A DNA stretch of 64,000 nucleotides, taken from the NCBI GenBank assembly GCA_009594995.1, contig VOPR01000015.1, forward strand, positions 1 through 64,000. The letters run 5' to 3'. The notes below the pieces were generated by a model, which had not been told where the DNA came from, made no database searches, and saw only the letters and a program-made list of their open reading frames with translations. This stretch comes from Nitrospira sp. (GTDB lineage: Bacteria; Nitrospirota; Nitrospiria; Nitrospirales; Nitrospiraceae). Shown piece after piece: positions 51,232 to 61,089 of this stretch. A program made the translations under genes and the position numbers. Numbering within the stretch: the first letter of the stretch is position 1; every line of letters starts with the position of its first letter.

Positions 51232-52730
51232 GCCGAGGGCCTCGCTATCGGGAGGCTGACGTAAAAGGTTGCGCCTTCGCCGAGCACACCTTCCGCCCAG
51301 GTTTTCCCCCCATGTCGGTGAATAATCCGTCGGACGTTGGCCAGTCCGATGCCTGTCCCTTCAAACTCATCGGCTCGATGGAGTCGCTGAAAGACGCCGA
51401 AGAGCTTGTTCGCGTAACGCATATCGAATCCTACCCCATTATCCCGTACGAATAACACCGCTTCGTCCTGCCCATTGTCCCGGCTCCCGATTTCGATCGC
51501 GGCTTGCGGCGTGGTGCCTGTGAATTTAATCGCGTTGGCAACCAGGTTCATAAACACCTGTCGCAACATGGCTGCGTCTCCTGTGACTTCAGGGAGTTGA
51601 GCGATTGTCCACGAGATTGCTCGATCTTGCAAGTCATGTCGCAGATCGTGCAGTACGGAGGCGATCAATTGGTTGAGATTGACCTTGCCGCGCAACATTT
51701 CCTGCCGGCCCATGCGAGAAAATACGAGCAGATCATCAATCAGTTGTCCCATCCGGGTGGCGGATTCAGAAATCGTATGCAGATAGCGTTTGGCTTTGTC
51801 GTCCAGCGAGATGGAGGTGGCTTTTGCCAGGAGCGAGGCATAGCCGTCAATGTGCCGTAGCGGGGCGCGCAAGTCGTGTGACACGGAATAGCTGAAGGCC
51901 TCCAGTTCCTTGTTGGCAGCCTCAAGAAGTTCCCCGCGGCGGTGAAGTTCGTCGGCGATCCGGCGTCGCTCGGTAATGTCATGGCGGATCAGGTAGTACA
52001 CGGCCGCGAGCAGCACGAACAGCAACATCGCGCCGGTGATCAAAAGAATGATGCTGGAACGGGTGGTTGTCGTCGATTCGATCACCCGCTGCGCGAGGGC
52101 CTTGGTTTCCTCCTGCTCCATCTGGGCCTGCAGCCGCCTGGCCGAATCGAGTGCGGTTTTCGCGACTCCGGTCAGCGCCATTCCTCGCACCGACTCGAAG
52201 CCTGTTTTGGCCCGTAGTTCAATGGCGGCACGCTCTTCCTGTAGTTGCTGCAGGATCAATTGCTCGAGGTCGTTGACATGGGCACGCTGGGTGCTGTCGG
52301 CATCGGTCAGATCCCGCAGGTAACGAACATACTCCGGGGCGCGTTCGCGAAGGGTGTTGTAGGAGGCCAGGTAGCTCTCGTCTCCGGTGACCAGGAATCG
52401 TCGGTGTCCGTTCTCCGCATCGTCTATGGCTTCTCCGGTCGCGCCGAGAAACTGAATGAATTCGTGGCTCCGCTGGTCTTGATGGCCATTGCGGATGAGG
52501 ACGGTCATGTTGCGATAGGAAATGGCGGAAATGACCAGGATGCCGGCAAAGACAAGCCCAAACCCGGCTAAGACTCGCTGTTCGATCGAGCGTTTTTGAA
52601 ACGTTTCAAGCCACGGGCTGAGAAATGCCACCCGTCCATGGATTCCCTCAGCCTTCGGCTGGGCAGGAAGGGAGGACTCAATGCCAGCGTTGACGGCCTG
52701 TGGGGGTTGTTGTTTGTCCATGCGTGTCAT
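51228..52730 (-). CDS. CHASE3-type membrane histidine kinase
   Basis: About 500 residues. Two membrane helices (QRVLAGFGLVFAGILVISAI near residue 50 and IILLITGAMLLFVLLAAVYYL near residue 230) enclose a helical CHASE3-like periplasmic domain. HisKA follows with SYSVSHDLRAPLRHIDGYA and HATPase with NLVANAIKFTG and DNGVGFDM, ending in GLANVRRIIHRHGG. This kinase subfamily resembles those paired with Rcp1-like regulators. Start uncertain: 52730 chosen, 52721 and 52805 also open, none with a strong ribosome-binding site. Confidence 0.87.
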   Translation of the reverse strand: MTRMDKQQPPQAVNAGIESSLPAQPKAEGIHGRVAFLSPWLETFQKRSIEQRVLAGFGLVFAGILVISAISYRNMTVLIRNGHQDQRSHEFIQFLGATGEAIDDAENGHRRFLVTGDESYLASYNTLRERAPEYVRYLRDLTDADSTQRAHVNDLEQLILQQLQEERAAIELRAKTGFESVRGMALTGVAKTALDSARRLQAQMEQEETKALAQRVIESTTTTRSSIILLITGAMLLFVLLAAVYYLIRHDITERRRIADELHRRGELLEAANKELEAFSYSVSHDLRAPLRHIDGYASLLAKATSISLDDKAKRYLHTISESATRMGQLIDDLLVFSRMGRQEMLRGKVNLNQLIASVLHDLRHDLQDRAISWTIAQLPEVTGDAAMLRQVFMNLVANAIKFTGTTPQAAIEIGSRDNGQDEAVLFVRDNGVGFDMRYANKLFGVFQRLHRADEFEGTGIGLANVRRIIHRHGGKTWAEGVLGEGATFYVSLPIARPSA

Positions 52731-52880
52731 GAGGACCCCGCGGAGGCGGTGACGGGAGTCAACTGGTCGAGTGGTAAGCAGGCGCATGCAGACATGCGAC
52801 CGCAAGACGTATTGTACCAGAAGGCATTGATAAGCGAAGGGAATTGATTGAAGTCGCGGGCTGTGAGCGCGAACGGGGCG

Positions 52881-54377
52881 TCAGCCCCCGAACGGCGTGC
52901 TCGGCGGAGTAATGGCGGCGGCAGGCCCCATGAGGTTGGAAAACATCAGGGTGGCAGCCACAGCCCAGTCGAGGAACGGTTGGGGATAGATTCCGATCAC
53001 GAGCGTTCCAGCCAATCCCACATAGATCACCGCTCGTAAGGGGCCGGTGGTCTTGATGGGAGAAGAGTCGAGGGGCTCGTTGATGTACATCTTTTTCACG
53101 ACGATCAAGTAGTAGTACATCGACACCACGATGTTCACGAGGCCCACCGTAATCAGAATGTAGAGGCCTTCTTTGATCGCGGCGACGAAAATATAGAGTT
53201 TCCCGATGAAGCCGGCGAGCGGAGGCACTCCTGCCAGAGAGAGCAGGAAGATCAACATGGCGAAGGCCAGAAATGGCGAGCGCCTGTTGAGTCCACGGTA
53301 GTCGTCGATCTCATCGCTCCCCACCGAATTGCTGATCGCCATGATGACCGCAAAGGCACCCAGGTTCGCGAAAAGATAGGTCAGCAAATAAAACAAAATG
53401 GAGTCGGTGCCCATTTTCGTGCCGGCAGCCAGTCCGATCAGCACGTTCCCGACCTGAGCGATACCGGAGTATGCAAGCAGACGCTTAATGTTTCGTTGCG
53501 CGATGGCCACGATATTGCCATACGTCATCGACAGGATCGAGGCCGCGACGATGAGCAATGCCCAGGCCGGCTTGAACGTCGCCAGCGCGACCAGGAACAG
53601 GCGCAGCAGGATGGCGAAGGCAGCGACCTTTGGGGCGATGGACAGGAATGCGGTCACCGGAGTCGGGGCGCCATGGTAAGTGTCAGGGATCCATGAATGA
53701 AAGGGGACGGCGCCGATCTTGAAGCCCAATGCGGCAAAGATCAGAAGGAAGCCGATGACCAGGCCGGTGGTCGGGTTGGCTCCGGTCATATCGGAAAAGA
53801 CGAGTTTTCCGGTTTCACCGTAAACCAGGCTGATGCCGTAGGCCAGCAATCCTGCCGCAAAGACACCGAGGATAAAGAATTTGAGGCCTGCTTCGTTCGA
53901 GGCCATGTCGTCGCGTAGATAGGAGACAAGGACGTAAAAGCCGAACGTCGCAAACTCCAGGGTGACGAAGAGAGACAAGAGATCGTTGGCCGAGGCCATG
54001 AACATCATGCCTAAGGCCGACATCGCGACGAGGAAGTAATATTCGCCTCGAAAGAACGAGAAGCGGTGCACATAGTCGATTGAGAGAAGTATGACCAGAA
54101 TCGTGGCGAGCAGGATCATGACCTTAAAGAAGATGGCCATTCGATCCACGACGAACATTTTTCCGAAAAGGGTTCCTGTGATACCGGTGATGTCGAACCA
54201 GGCCAGGCCGGCCAGGGTGATGACCAATCCGAGTATGGTCAAGTACGCGAGTTGTTCCTGGACGATTCGTTTGAACGAGAAATCCACCGTCAGGACGACG
54301 CACAGCCAGAGTGTGAGAAAGAGTTCGGGTAGCAGAAGCAAGAGATCGCTGGCTGTAAGTGTCAGGGAAAAAGTCAT
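52881..54377 (-). CDS. nuoN: NADH-quinone oxidoreductase subunit N
   Basis: 498 residues, about 14 membrane helices, antiporter-like subunit of the complex I membrane arm. Recognisable regions: YYFLVAMSALGMMFMASANDLLSLFVTLE (helix bearing the key Glu), GFKIGAVPFHSWIPDTYHG and LLAYSGIAQVGNVLIGL. Overlaps the upstream nuoM by four bases; last gene of the operon in the window. Confidence 0.95.
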   Translation of the reverse strand: MTFSLTLTASDLLLLLPELFLTLWLCVVLTVDFSFKRIVQEQLAYLTILGLVITLAGLAWFDITGITGTLFGKMFVVDRMAIFFKVMILLATILVILLSIDYVHRFSFFRGEYYFLVAMSALGMMFMASANDLLSLFVTLEFATFGFYVLVSYLRDDMASNEAGLKFFILGVFAAGLLAYGISLVYGETGKLVFSDMTGANPTTGLVIGFLLIFAALGFKIGAVPFHSWIPDTYHGAPTPVTAFLSIAPKVAAFAILLRLFLVALATFKPAWALLIVAASILSMTYGNIVAIAQRNIKRLLAYSGIAQVGNVLIGLAAGTKMGTDSILFYLLTYLFANLGAFAVIMAISNSVGSDEIDDYRGLNRRSPFLAFAMLIFLLSLAGVPPLAGFIGKLYIFVAAIKEGLYILITVGLVNIVVSMYYYLIVVKKMYINEPLDSSPIKTTGPLRAVIYVGLAGTLVIGIYPQPFLDWAVAATLMFSNLMGPAAAITPPSTPFGG

Positions 54378-56029
54378 CGCGGGGTCACCTTCGCAATCGC
54401 CTCACGGGAAGCAGATACGGGCACGGTGGACGAGGTGGCTTGTGGGATGTTCATCGGGAGTTCCGCGACCGGGACCACCTTGGTGATACGGGCGATCAGC
54501 GGGTCGACCCCTGACCGAACAACCGAGTAGAGATGTCCCGGGAAAATGCCGAAGCTGATGCTGACCGTAATCATGATGAGCAAGGGCATGCGGTCGACCA
54601 CTGCCACGGCATCGTGCGAGTGGCTGTATTTCTCCGCCATGGAGCCATAGAACAGGCCGCGCATCATCTTGAAGAGATACGCCATGGTGAGCACGATACC
54701 GAGCACAGCGACCACGACTTGGAAGGGATATTTATTCCAACTGCCGACGATGATCATGACTTCGGCAATGAAGTTCACAGTGCCAGGCATTCCGATTGAG
54801 GCCATACAGCCGATGACAAACGCGGCGGATATAAACGGCATTCGGTTGGAGAGGCCTCCCAGAGAGGGAATGTCTCGGGTGTGGGTTTGGTCGTAGACCC
54901 ACCCGGCCATGGCGAAGAGCATTCCCGTGGCCATGGCGTGCGCGAACATGTAAATGACGGCGCCGCTGAGGCTGATGTAATCCAGTGCGGCCATTCCCAG
55001 AAACACGTAGCCCATGTGGCTCGAACTGGAATAGCCGATGACGTACTTGGTGTCCTTTGCATAGTAGGCCACCAGGCCGCCATAGATTATGCTGAAGACG
55101 CAGAGCACCGCGGCGATCGGCATTAGTTCCCGTGTGGTCTCGGGCAGAATTTCAAAGGCAACACGGATAATTGAGAAGTGGCCGAGCTTCATCAGCACGC
55201 CGGCGTGCAACATACTGGTGGCGGCTGGCGCGGCGGCATGGCCGACCGGAGACCAGGAATGCAGCGGCCAGATAGGGGCGATCGATGCAAAACCGAAAAA
55301 GATCAGTAGCCAGATGAGCGTCGCCAGTGGCCCCGAGAAATGTGCCTTTTCTCGCAGGATGAGGATATCGAAGGTATTCAGGCCGGAGAATTTGTAAATG
55401 AGCAGGATACCCATCAAGGCCGCGACGGCAAACGCGGAGAGAAATAGAACCAGTTTCATCGCCGCGTATTCTTTGCTGTTCGCGCCGAAGTTGAAGATGA
55501 ACCCGACGGAGTCGCGCTGTTTCAAACCTTCGGCGTCCGTCATTTCGAGGTACTTCTTGGTATGGCTGCCCCACATCCCCAACAGCAGGTACATCGGGAT
55601 CACGGACATTTCGTAGAAGAAGTACAGGAAGAACAAGTCCAACGACATAAAGACGCCGATCGTCGCCGCGGCGAGGATCAGGATCCAGATGTAGAACTCT
55701 TTCATCCGGTCCTTAATGTGCCAGGAGACGAAAATGCCGGCAAACAGGAGAATGCCGGAGGCGAGGACGAGCGGCGTGCCGATTCCGTCTACTCCGAGAT
55801 GGAGTGAAATGCCCAGTTGCCGTGACCATTCGATGCGCTGGATGAACTGGAACCCGCCCTTCACGGAATCGTAGGCATAGAACAGATAGACAGAGGCGAC
55901 CAACGAGACAAAGGCCGATCCGGCTGCAATGCCGCGTACCAGCGACACTTGGCGGTTGGAGACAAAGATCAACGCAAGTGCGCCGACAAATGGCGCGAAC
56001 AAAATGATGAGCAGAGTGTATTCAGCCAT
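54374..56029 (-). CDS. nuoM: NADH-quinone oxidoreductase subunit M, second copy
   Basis: 551 residues. Antiporter-like subunit with the key Glu in LFFLYFFYEMSVIPMYLLL, the proton-channel lysine region PIWPLHSWSPVGHAAAP and YSSSSHMGYVFLGMAALDY. It differs clearly from the adjacent first nuoM (519 residues): this copy has an insert after LLGMWG (HTKKYLEMTDAEGLKQRD) and a longer C-terminus. Two NuoM in tandem define the 2M complex I, thought to move extra protons per cycle. Confidence 0.93.
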   Translation of the reverse strand: MAEYTLLIILFAPFVGALALIFVSNRQVSLVRGIAAGSAFVSLVASVYLFYAYDSVKGGFQFIQRIEWSRQLGISLHLGVDGIGTPLVLASGILLFAGIFVSWHIKDRMKEFYIWILILAAATIGVFMSLDLFFLYFFYEMSVIPMYLLLGMWGSHTKKYLEMTDAEGLKQRDSVGFIFNFGANSKEYAAMKLVLFLSAFAVAALMGILLIYKFSGLNTFDILILREKAHFSGPLATLIWLLIFFGFASIAPIWPLHSWSPVGHAAAPAATSMLHAGVLMKLGHFSIIRVAFEILPETTRELMPIAAVLCVFSIIYGGLVAYYAKDTKYVIGYSSSSHMGYVFLGMAALDYISLSGAVIYMFAHAMATGMLFAMAGWVYDQTHTRDIPSLGGLSNRMPFISAAFVIGCMASIGMPGTVNFIAEVMIIVGSWNKYPFQVVVAVLGIVLTMAYLFKMMRGLFYGSMAEKYSHSHDAVAVVDRMPLLIMITVSISFGIFPGHLYSVVRSGVDPLIARITKVVPVAELPMNIPQATSSTVPVSASREAIAKVTPR

Positions 56030-56033
56030 AGTT

Positions 56034-57593
56034 CTACTTCGTCGGCACGTGGGTAACGGTGTCTACGGACGCCACTTTCGCACGATCCAGTCGGTCGACG
56101 AGGGCTTGAATCGAGCCATTCATCATTCTCAAGAATGGTGACGGGAACAAGCCGATCCACAAAATCATAATCGACAGCGAGAGCGCAATGGTGATTTCTC
56201 GCATGTGGAGATCTTTAACCGCCGCGGAGACATTCTTGCTGAGCGGGCCAAGCATGGCGCGCTCGTAATACCACAGGAAATAGGCGGCGCCGAAGATGAC
56301 GCCCAGCACGGCGACCGCACCGAACCACCATTTGGCTTTGAAGGCGCCCAGCAGAATTAAGAATTCTCCGACAAACCCGTTGGTGCCTGGTAAGCCGATG
56401 GATGCCATGCCGATCAAGAGAAGAAAAGTTGCCAGGAGTGGAGCTTGTTTCGCGAATCCTCCAAAAGAGGATAGCTGTGAGCTCTGCTGGCGGGTCGACA
56501 AAAATCCAGCCATGAAAAAGAGGCCGGCGGTGCTGAACCCCAGGTTGATCATGGTGAGCAGGCTGCCTTGGAGGCCTTGAAAGTTCAGGGCAAACAGCCC
56601 CACCACAACAAAACCAAGGTGGCTGATGCTGCTGAAGGCAAGGAGGCGTTTGAAGTCTGATTGGACTAGCGCCACTACGGCTCCATACAGAATGGCCGAC
56701 AGGGCCAGGATCATCACGATCGAGACGACTCCTTCGCTCTTTGATGCATCGGGCAACAAGGGGAAGGTGAATCGTAGGAACCCGTAGGTGCCCAGTTTCA
56801 TGCCGGCCAGCATGACGGCCATCCCGATCGGTCCTTCGACAAGGGCATCAGGGAGCCAGGTATGGAAGGGAAACACCGGCGCCTTGAAGGCGAATCCCAT
56901 GAACATAAGCCAGAAAATCAAAATCTGCTGGGAGATCGGAATCGGAACTGACAACAACTCCAAGAGGTCAAATGAATAGACGTGATCCAGATGATGAGTT
57001 ACGGCCCACTGGTGATAGTTGATGTCCAGCAAGGCAATGCCGACCAACATGAATACGCTGCCCAGGAGCGTATAGAGCACATACTTGAGGGCCGCGTAGT
57101 GCCGATCCGCTCCTCCGCCCCACAACTTGATGAGGAAGTAGCTGGGGATGAGCATGAGTTCCCAGAAAACGAAGAACAGAATCAGATCGATCGACGCAAA
57201 GATCCCCATGGTGGTGGTCTCTAGAGCCAAGAGCGCCATGAAGTAGAGGCGGACCTGATTGCGTACGGTATCCCAGGAATAGATGACGACCAGCACGGTG
57301 AGAAACGCAGTCAGCCCGACAAAGAGCACGCTAATACCGTCGACGGCGAGATGGTAGCCGATGCCAAGTGCGGGCATCCACCGCGCATGCTCGGCGAACT
57401 GCATCGCTGCAGAATCCGGTACGAATCGCACAAGGACCAGGCAGGCCAGAGCCAATTCCACGAGGGTAATGCCCAGGGTGGTGGTCTTGAGAAGATCCTC
57501 GTCGTCGATCAGCCAGAGAACCGCTGCTCCGGCCAGCGGGAGGAAGATCAGGTACGAGAGAATCGGGAACCCAAAGCTGAACTCTTCAAGCAT
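56034..57593 (-). CDS. nuoM: NADH-quinone oxidoreductase subunit M, first copy
   Basis: 519 residues, standard NuoM length. Motifs: LILFFVFWELMLIPSYFLIK (key Glu), APVFPFHTWLPDALVEGP, LLAFSSISHLGFVVVGLF. It sits four bases from the second nuoM and 24 bases after nuoL, all co-directional. Confidence 0.95.
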   Translation of the reverse strand: MLEEFSFGFPILSYLIFLPLAGAAVLWLIDDEDLLKTTTLGITLVELALACLVLVRFVPDSAAMQFAEHARWMPALGIGYHLAVDGISVLFVGLTAFLTVLVVIYSWDTVRNQVRLYFMALLALETTTMGIFASIDLILFFVFWELMLIPSYFLIKLWGGGADRHYAALKYVLYTLLGSVFMLVGIALLDINYHQWAVTHHLDHVYSFDLLELLSVPIPISQQILIFWLMFMGFAFKAPVFPFHTWLPDALVEGPIGMAVMLAGMKLGTYGFLRFTFPLLPDASKSEGVVSIVMILALSAILYGAVVALVQSDFKRLLAFSSISHLGFVVVGLFALNFQGLQGSLLTMINLGFSTAGLFFMAGFLSTRQQSSQLSSFGGFAKQAPLLATFLLLIGMASIGLPGTNGFVGEFLILLGAFKAKWWFGAVAVLGVIFGAAYFLWYYERAMLGPLSKNVSAAVKDLHMREITIALSLSIMILWIGLFPSPFLRMMNGSIQALVDRLDRAKVASVDTVTHVPTK

Positions 57594-57617
57594 CGTGTGT
57601 CCAAACCATCGACTGCG

Positions 57618-59621
57618 TCAACGTGATGAATAGCCGGTGGAGCCGGCTCCCGTCCAAATCAGGAGAATGAGGTGCACGAGAATAAAGAGTCCCGCCACAA
57701 TAATGGCCGCGTACTGATGGACCATACCGGTTTGGAGCCGTCGCCAGGATCGTGCCAAGAGATGATTGGCATACCCGATAATATTCAAGCCGGCATACAC
57801 GACGTACTTTTCGGTCCAGGTGATCGCCGCAGAACTGGCGTCCGTTCCGCGGTCGATTGAGCGGACCAAGCCATCGATAATGGTCCGGTCGAACCAGTCG
57901 CAAAGCCTGCCCAATTGCTTCGTGGGTTCCACGAAGAGCCGGTCGTAGAGCTCGTCGACATAATACTTGTTGAGCAGCGTGGTATAGGCACCAGGCATGC
58001 GGTCGGCCAGCGCCGAGGCGGCGGTGGATGGTCCGCTGTAAAAATAATGCGCGAGGCCCCATCCAAGAAGTGCAATGACCGTTGCGGTTCCCATGAGCCC
58101 GAGCATCAGCGCAGGTGGTGTCGCGTGCTCTTCGCCTGCCACGCCCGCGACAGAATGCAGGAAATGGTGGAACCATCCGTTTTCCGGGGGAACACCAGGA
58201 AAGCCGCCGATGACAGACAGGGTAGCCAGTACCACCAATGGGCCGATCATCACCATCGGTGATTCGTGGACATGCTCAGCCGTGTGATGATCCAACCGAG
58301 ACGTTCCGTAAAATGTCAGGTAGGTCAGTCGGAACATATAAAATGAGGTCAGGAACGCGCCGACTGCAGCCATGCCGTACAGAATGTAATGATGATGGAC
58401 GAAGGCATGGCCCATGATCTCGTCCTTGCTCCAGAATCCCGCAAGGGGCGGAATTCCCGCAATCGCAATCGTACCGATAAGAAAGAGAGTGTGGGTCCAT
58501 GGAATCTTCGACTTCAGGGCGCCCATTTTCCGGATATCCTGTTCACCGGAGAGGGCATGGATGACTGATCCGGCCGACAAAAACAGAAGGGCCTTAAAGA
58601 AGGCGTGGGTCATCAGGTGAAAGACGGCGGCCGTATAGGCGCCGAGACCGCAGCCGAGGAACATGTAACCGAGTTGGCTCACAGTGGAATAGGCCAGGAC
58701 GCGTTTGATGTCCGTCTGCACCAGGCCGATTGTGGCTGCGAAGAGTGCCGTCAGTCCGCCGATCCAGGCAACGGTGGTCATCGCCACGGGGGCCAAGTCG
58801 AAGATGGCATGATTGCGAACGATCATATAGACGCCCGCCGTGACCATCGTGGCGGCATGGATCAGTGCGCTGACCGGGGTCGGGCCTTCCATCGCATCGG
58901 GGAGCCACGTATAGAGCGGCAGCTGAGCGGATTTGCCAACCGCTCCGACCAGGAGGCACAGCGCGATGGCGGTCGCCATCTCCGGTGACAATTGCGCCGC
59001 GTTCTGCATGACCTGCGTGTAGTCGAGTGTCTTAAAGTTCACGAACACGAGGAAAATCGCGATAAGGAAGCCGGCGTCACCGATCCGGTTGACTACAAAT
59101 GCCTTCGTCGCTGCTTTGGCGGCGGAAACCTTATCGTAGTAGTAGCCGATCAGAAGGTAGGAGCAGAGTCCGACACCTTCCCAACCGATGAAGAGGACAA
59201 CATAATTGTTGCCCATTACCAGGAGCAGCATCGACACCATGAAGAGGTTCATGTACACGAAGAATCGTGTGAACCCTGCTTCTCCATGCATGTATCCCAC
59301 GGAGTAGACGTGAATGAGGAAGCCGACGCCGGTGATGACCAGGAGCATGATGCAAGTCAGCGGGTCGATCAAATACGCGAGATTGATCGTAAGGTCACCA
59401 CCGAAGATCCATTTATAGGCAATGACTTCGCGAGCTGCTCCCGTACGCAGTGTTTCGGTAAACACGGCCAGGACGCAGAGGAAGGACATCAGGACCGATC
59501 CCCAGGCAAACCTGTGTGCGAGGTCGTGGGAATAGCGGTGCCCGAAGAGACCGTTAACGATGACGGCCATCAGCGGAAACAGCGGAATCAATTTTACGAT
59601 CAGATCAATAGAATCGGACAC
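57618..59621 (-). CDS. nuoL: NADH-quinone oxidoreductase subunit L
   Basis: 667 residues. Antiporter-like core: YVVLFIGWEGVGLCSYLLIGYY (key Glu), AQLPLYTWLPDAMEGPTPVSALIHAATMV, LAYSTVSQLGYMFLGCG. The C-terminal ~140 residues include the lateral amphipathic helix region and a last membrane helix (AAIIVAGLFILVHLILLIW). In published 2M complexes the NuoL arm must span an extra antiporter subunit; whether this helix is extended needs alignment. One base separates it from nuoK. Confidence 0.95.
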   Translation of the reverse strand: MSDSIDLIVKLIPLFPLMAVIVNGLFGHRYSHDLAHRFAWGSVLMSFLCVLAVFTETLRTGAAREVIAYKWIFGGDLTINLAYLIDPLTCIMLLVITGVGFLIHVYSVGYMHGEAGFTRFFVYMNLFMVSMLLLVMGNNYVVLFIGWEGVGLCSYLLIGYYYDKVSAAKAATKAFVVNRIGDAGFLIAIFLVFVNFKTLDYTQVMQNAAQLSPEMATAIALCLLVGAVGKSAQLPLYTWLPDAMEGPTPVSALIHAATMVTAGVYMIVRNHAIFDLAPVAMTTVAWIGGLTALFAATIGLVQTDIKRVLAYSTVSQLGYMFLGCGLGAYTAAVFHLMTHAFFKALLFLSAGSVIHALSGEQDIRKMGALKSKIPWTHTLFLIGTIAIAGIPPLAGFWSKDEIMGHAFVHHHYILYGMAAVGAFLTSFYMFRLTYLTFYGTSRLDHHTAEHVHESPMVMIGPLVVLATLSVIGGFPGVPPENGWFHHFLHSVAGVAGEEHATPPALMLGLMGTATVIALLGWGLAHYFYSGPSTAASALADRMPGAYTTLLNKYYVDELYDRLFVEPTKQLGRLCDWFDRTIIDGLVRSIDRGTDASSAAITWTEKYVVYAGLNIIGYANHLLARSWRRLQTGMVHQYAAIIVAGLFILVHLILLIWTGAGSTGYSSR

Positions 59622-59622
59622 G

Positions 59623-59925
59623 TTACCACTTCAATAAGTTCATCTCGTCCACATTGGTCGAGATCTTGCCGCGGAACACCACAATGATGATCGCCAGCCC
59701 GATGGCGGCTTCTCCCGCTGCGATGGCGATAATAAACAACGCCACAATCTGGCCCTGCATGGACTCGAGGTAATGAGAGAACGCGACCAAGTTGATGGTC
59801 GCCGCGTTCAGCATGATTTCGACGGACATCAGCACGATAATAAAATTGCGGCGGATGAGCACACCGAGCAAGCCTGTCGTAAACAGGATGGCGCTGACAG
59901 CGACATAGGCGGATAAAGGAATCAT
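59623..59925 (-). CDS. nuoK: NADH-quinone oxidoreductase subunit K
   Basis: 100 residues, three membrane helices; conserved glutamates in VLMSVEIMLNAATINLVAF (Glu36-type) and the helix GEAAIGLAIIIVVF. Overlaps nuoJ by four bases. Confidence 0.95.
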   Translation of the reverse strand: MIPLSAYVAVSAILFTTGLLGVLIRRNFIIVLMSVEIMLNAATINLVAFSHYLESMQGQIVALFIIAIAAGEAAIGLAIIIVVFRGKISTNVDEMNLLKW

Positions 59926-60446
59926 GCGTCCCGCCTCGTCTCGACGGATTTGGGTGTTTTGGCGAGGACGATAGCACCCACGATCGCCCCGGTCAGGAAC
60001 ACGCCGATGATTTCAAATTGGAGCAAGTAATCGCTGAACATCTTGATGCCCACTGCATGCGCATCTCCGTTCAGAAGGATGGCTGCCGTTGAGGCATCCC
60101 CTCGTGAGCCGTTGAACGGCGAGCGGATCAATAGGAAAAGGAGATACACCAAACCTATCGCCGCAGGGGCGAGAAGGTACGGGGTCTTGGCGTGGAAATA
60201 CCGGTCGTCCGTTTTGAGATTCAGCAACATCAGCACGAACAAGTAGAGCACGAGAATGGCGCCTGCGTAGACAATGACTTGTACCGCCCAGAGGAACTCG
60301 GCGTTCAGCATGACGAACAACCCTGACACGTGAAGGAGCAGGGCTAAGAGTGCCAGGCCGCATTGCACAGGATTCTTCAGCGCTACGGTGAGAATGCCGG
60401 CGACAATACTGATCACTGCGAAATACGCGAAAAACACGAAGGCCAT
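59922..60446 (-). CDS. nuoJ: NADH-quinone oxidoreductase subunit J
   Basis: 174 residues with five membrane helices: FFAYFAVISIVAGILTVAL, GLALLALLLHVSGLFVML, LWAVQVIVYAGAILVLYLFV (the conserved TM3 with its pi-bulge region), then LLAPAAIGLVYLLFLLI and a final helix IIGVFLTGAIVGAIVLA. Starts 11 bases past nuoI. Confidence 0.94.
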   Translation of the reverse strand: MAFVFFAYFAVISIVAGILTVALKNPVQCGLALLALLLHVSGLFVMLNAEFLWAVQVIVYAGAILVLYLFVLMLLNLKTDDRYFHAKTPYLLAPAAIGLVYLLFLLIRSPFNGSRGDASTAAILLNGDAHAVGIKMFSDYLLQFEIIGVFLTGAIVGAIVLAKTPKSVETRRDA

Positions 60447-60457
60447 AACGGTACGAT

Positions 60458-61045
60458 TCAGCTCAAATGTTTGGGTTGTGACTGCGTGGGCTTTACGACG
60501 GACTGCGGAAAGTAATAACGATACTCCCGGCTTTCGTCCGAATTTTTTTCTTGGTTATGGGTGTATAGATATTTCTTGGCGTCCTCAAGGTGCCGTTCGC
60601 CGACCTCGTAGAGCCGCTTTTTGTCGAAGAGGAGGGTCCGCTTGTCGTGGGTCGAATATTCATACATCTTCGTCATCGCTAACGCGTTGACAGGGCAAGC
60701 CTCGACGCAATACCCGCAAAACACGCACTTGGTGATATCGATATAGAACTCGCTGGCAAACCGCTGTAAGGGGCGTTCAGGATCTTCCTGGCTGATGACC
60801 TTGATGCAACGAGAGGGGCATGCCGCTTCACAGAGATCGCAGCCGACGCAGCGGTCTCGTCCGTCGCTATAGCGAAGAAGTCCCAGGGCCCCGCGGTGGC
60901 CATCCGGAATCGTGCGCTGTTCGCGCGGGTACTGGAAGGTAATCGGTCGATGGAACATGTGCTTGAAGGTGACCTTCATGGCGTCCCAGATTTCGTAAAA
61001 CAGCGCCGCCTGCAGAATTTTTTTGGTCAAGGCCCCGACACTCAT
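60458..61045 (-). CDS. nuoI: NADH-quinone oxidoreductase subunit I
   Basis: 195 residues from ATG 61045 (GAGGTGG upstream); a start at 61066 is possible. Two [4Fe-4S] motifs, CVGCDLCEAACP and CVFCGYCVEACP, carry clusters N6a and N6b in the electron path toward quinone. The amphipathic N-terminus (YEIWDAMKVTFKHMF) docks on the membrane arm. The C-terminal ~50 residues (YEVGERHLEDAKKYLY onward) extend past the E. coli protein. Confidence 0.93.
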   Translation of the reverse strand: MSVGALTKKILQAALFYEIWDAMKVTFKHMFHRPITFQYPREQRTIPDGHRGALGLLRYSDGRDRCVGCDLCEAACPSRCIKVISQEDPERPLQRFASEFYIDITKCVFCGYCVEACPVNALAMTKMYEYSTHDKRTLLFDKKRLYEVGERHLEDAKKYLYTHNQEKNSDESREYRYYFPQSVVKPTQSQPKHLS

Positions 61046-61089
61046 TCCCACCACCTCAGACGACATCAAAAAGACGAGGGAGCTTACTC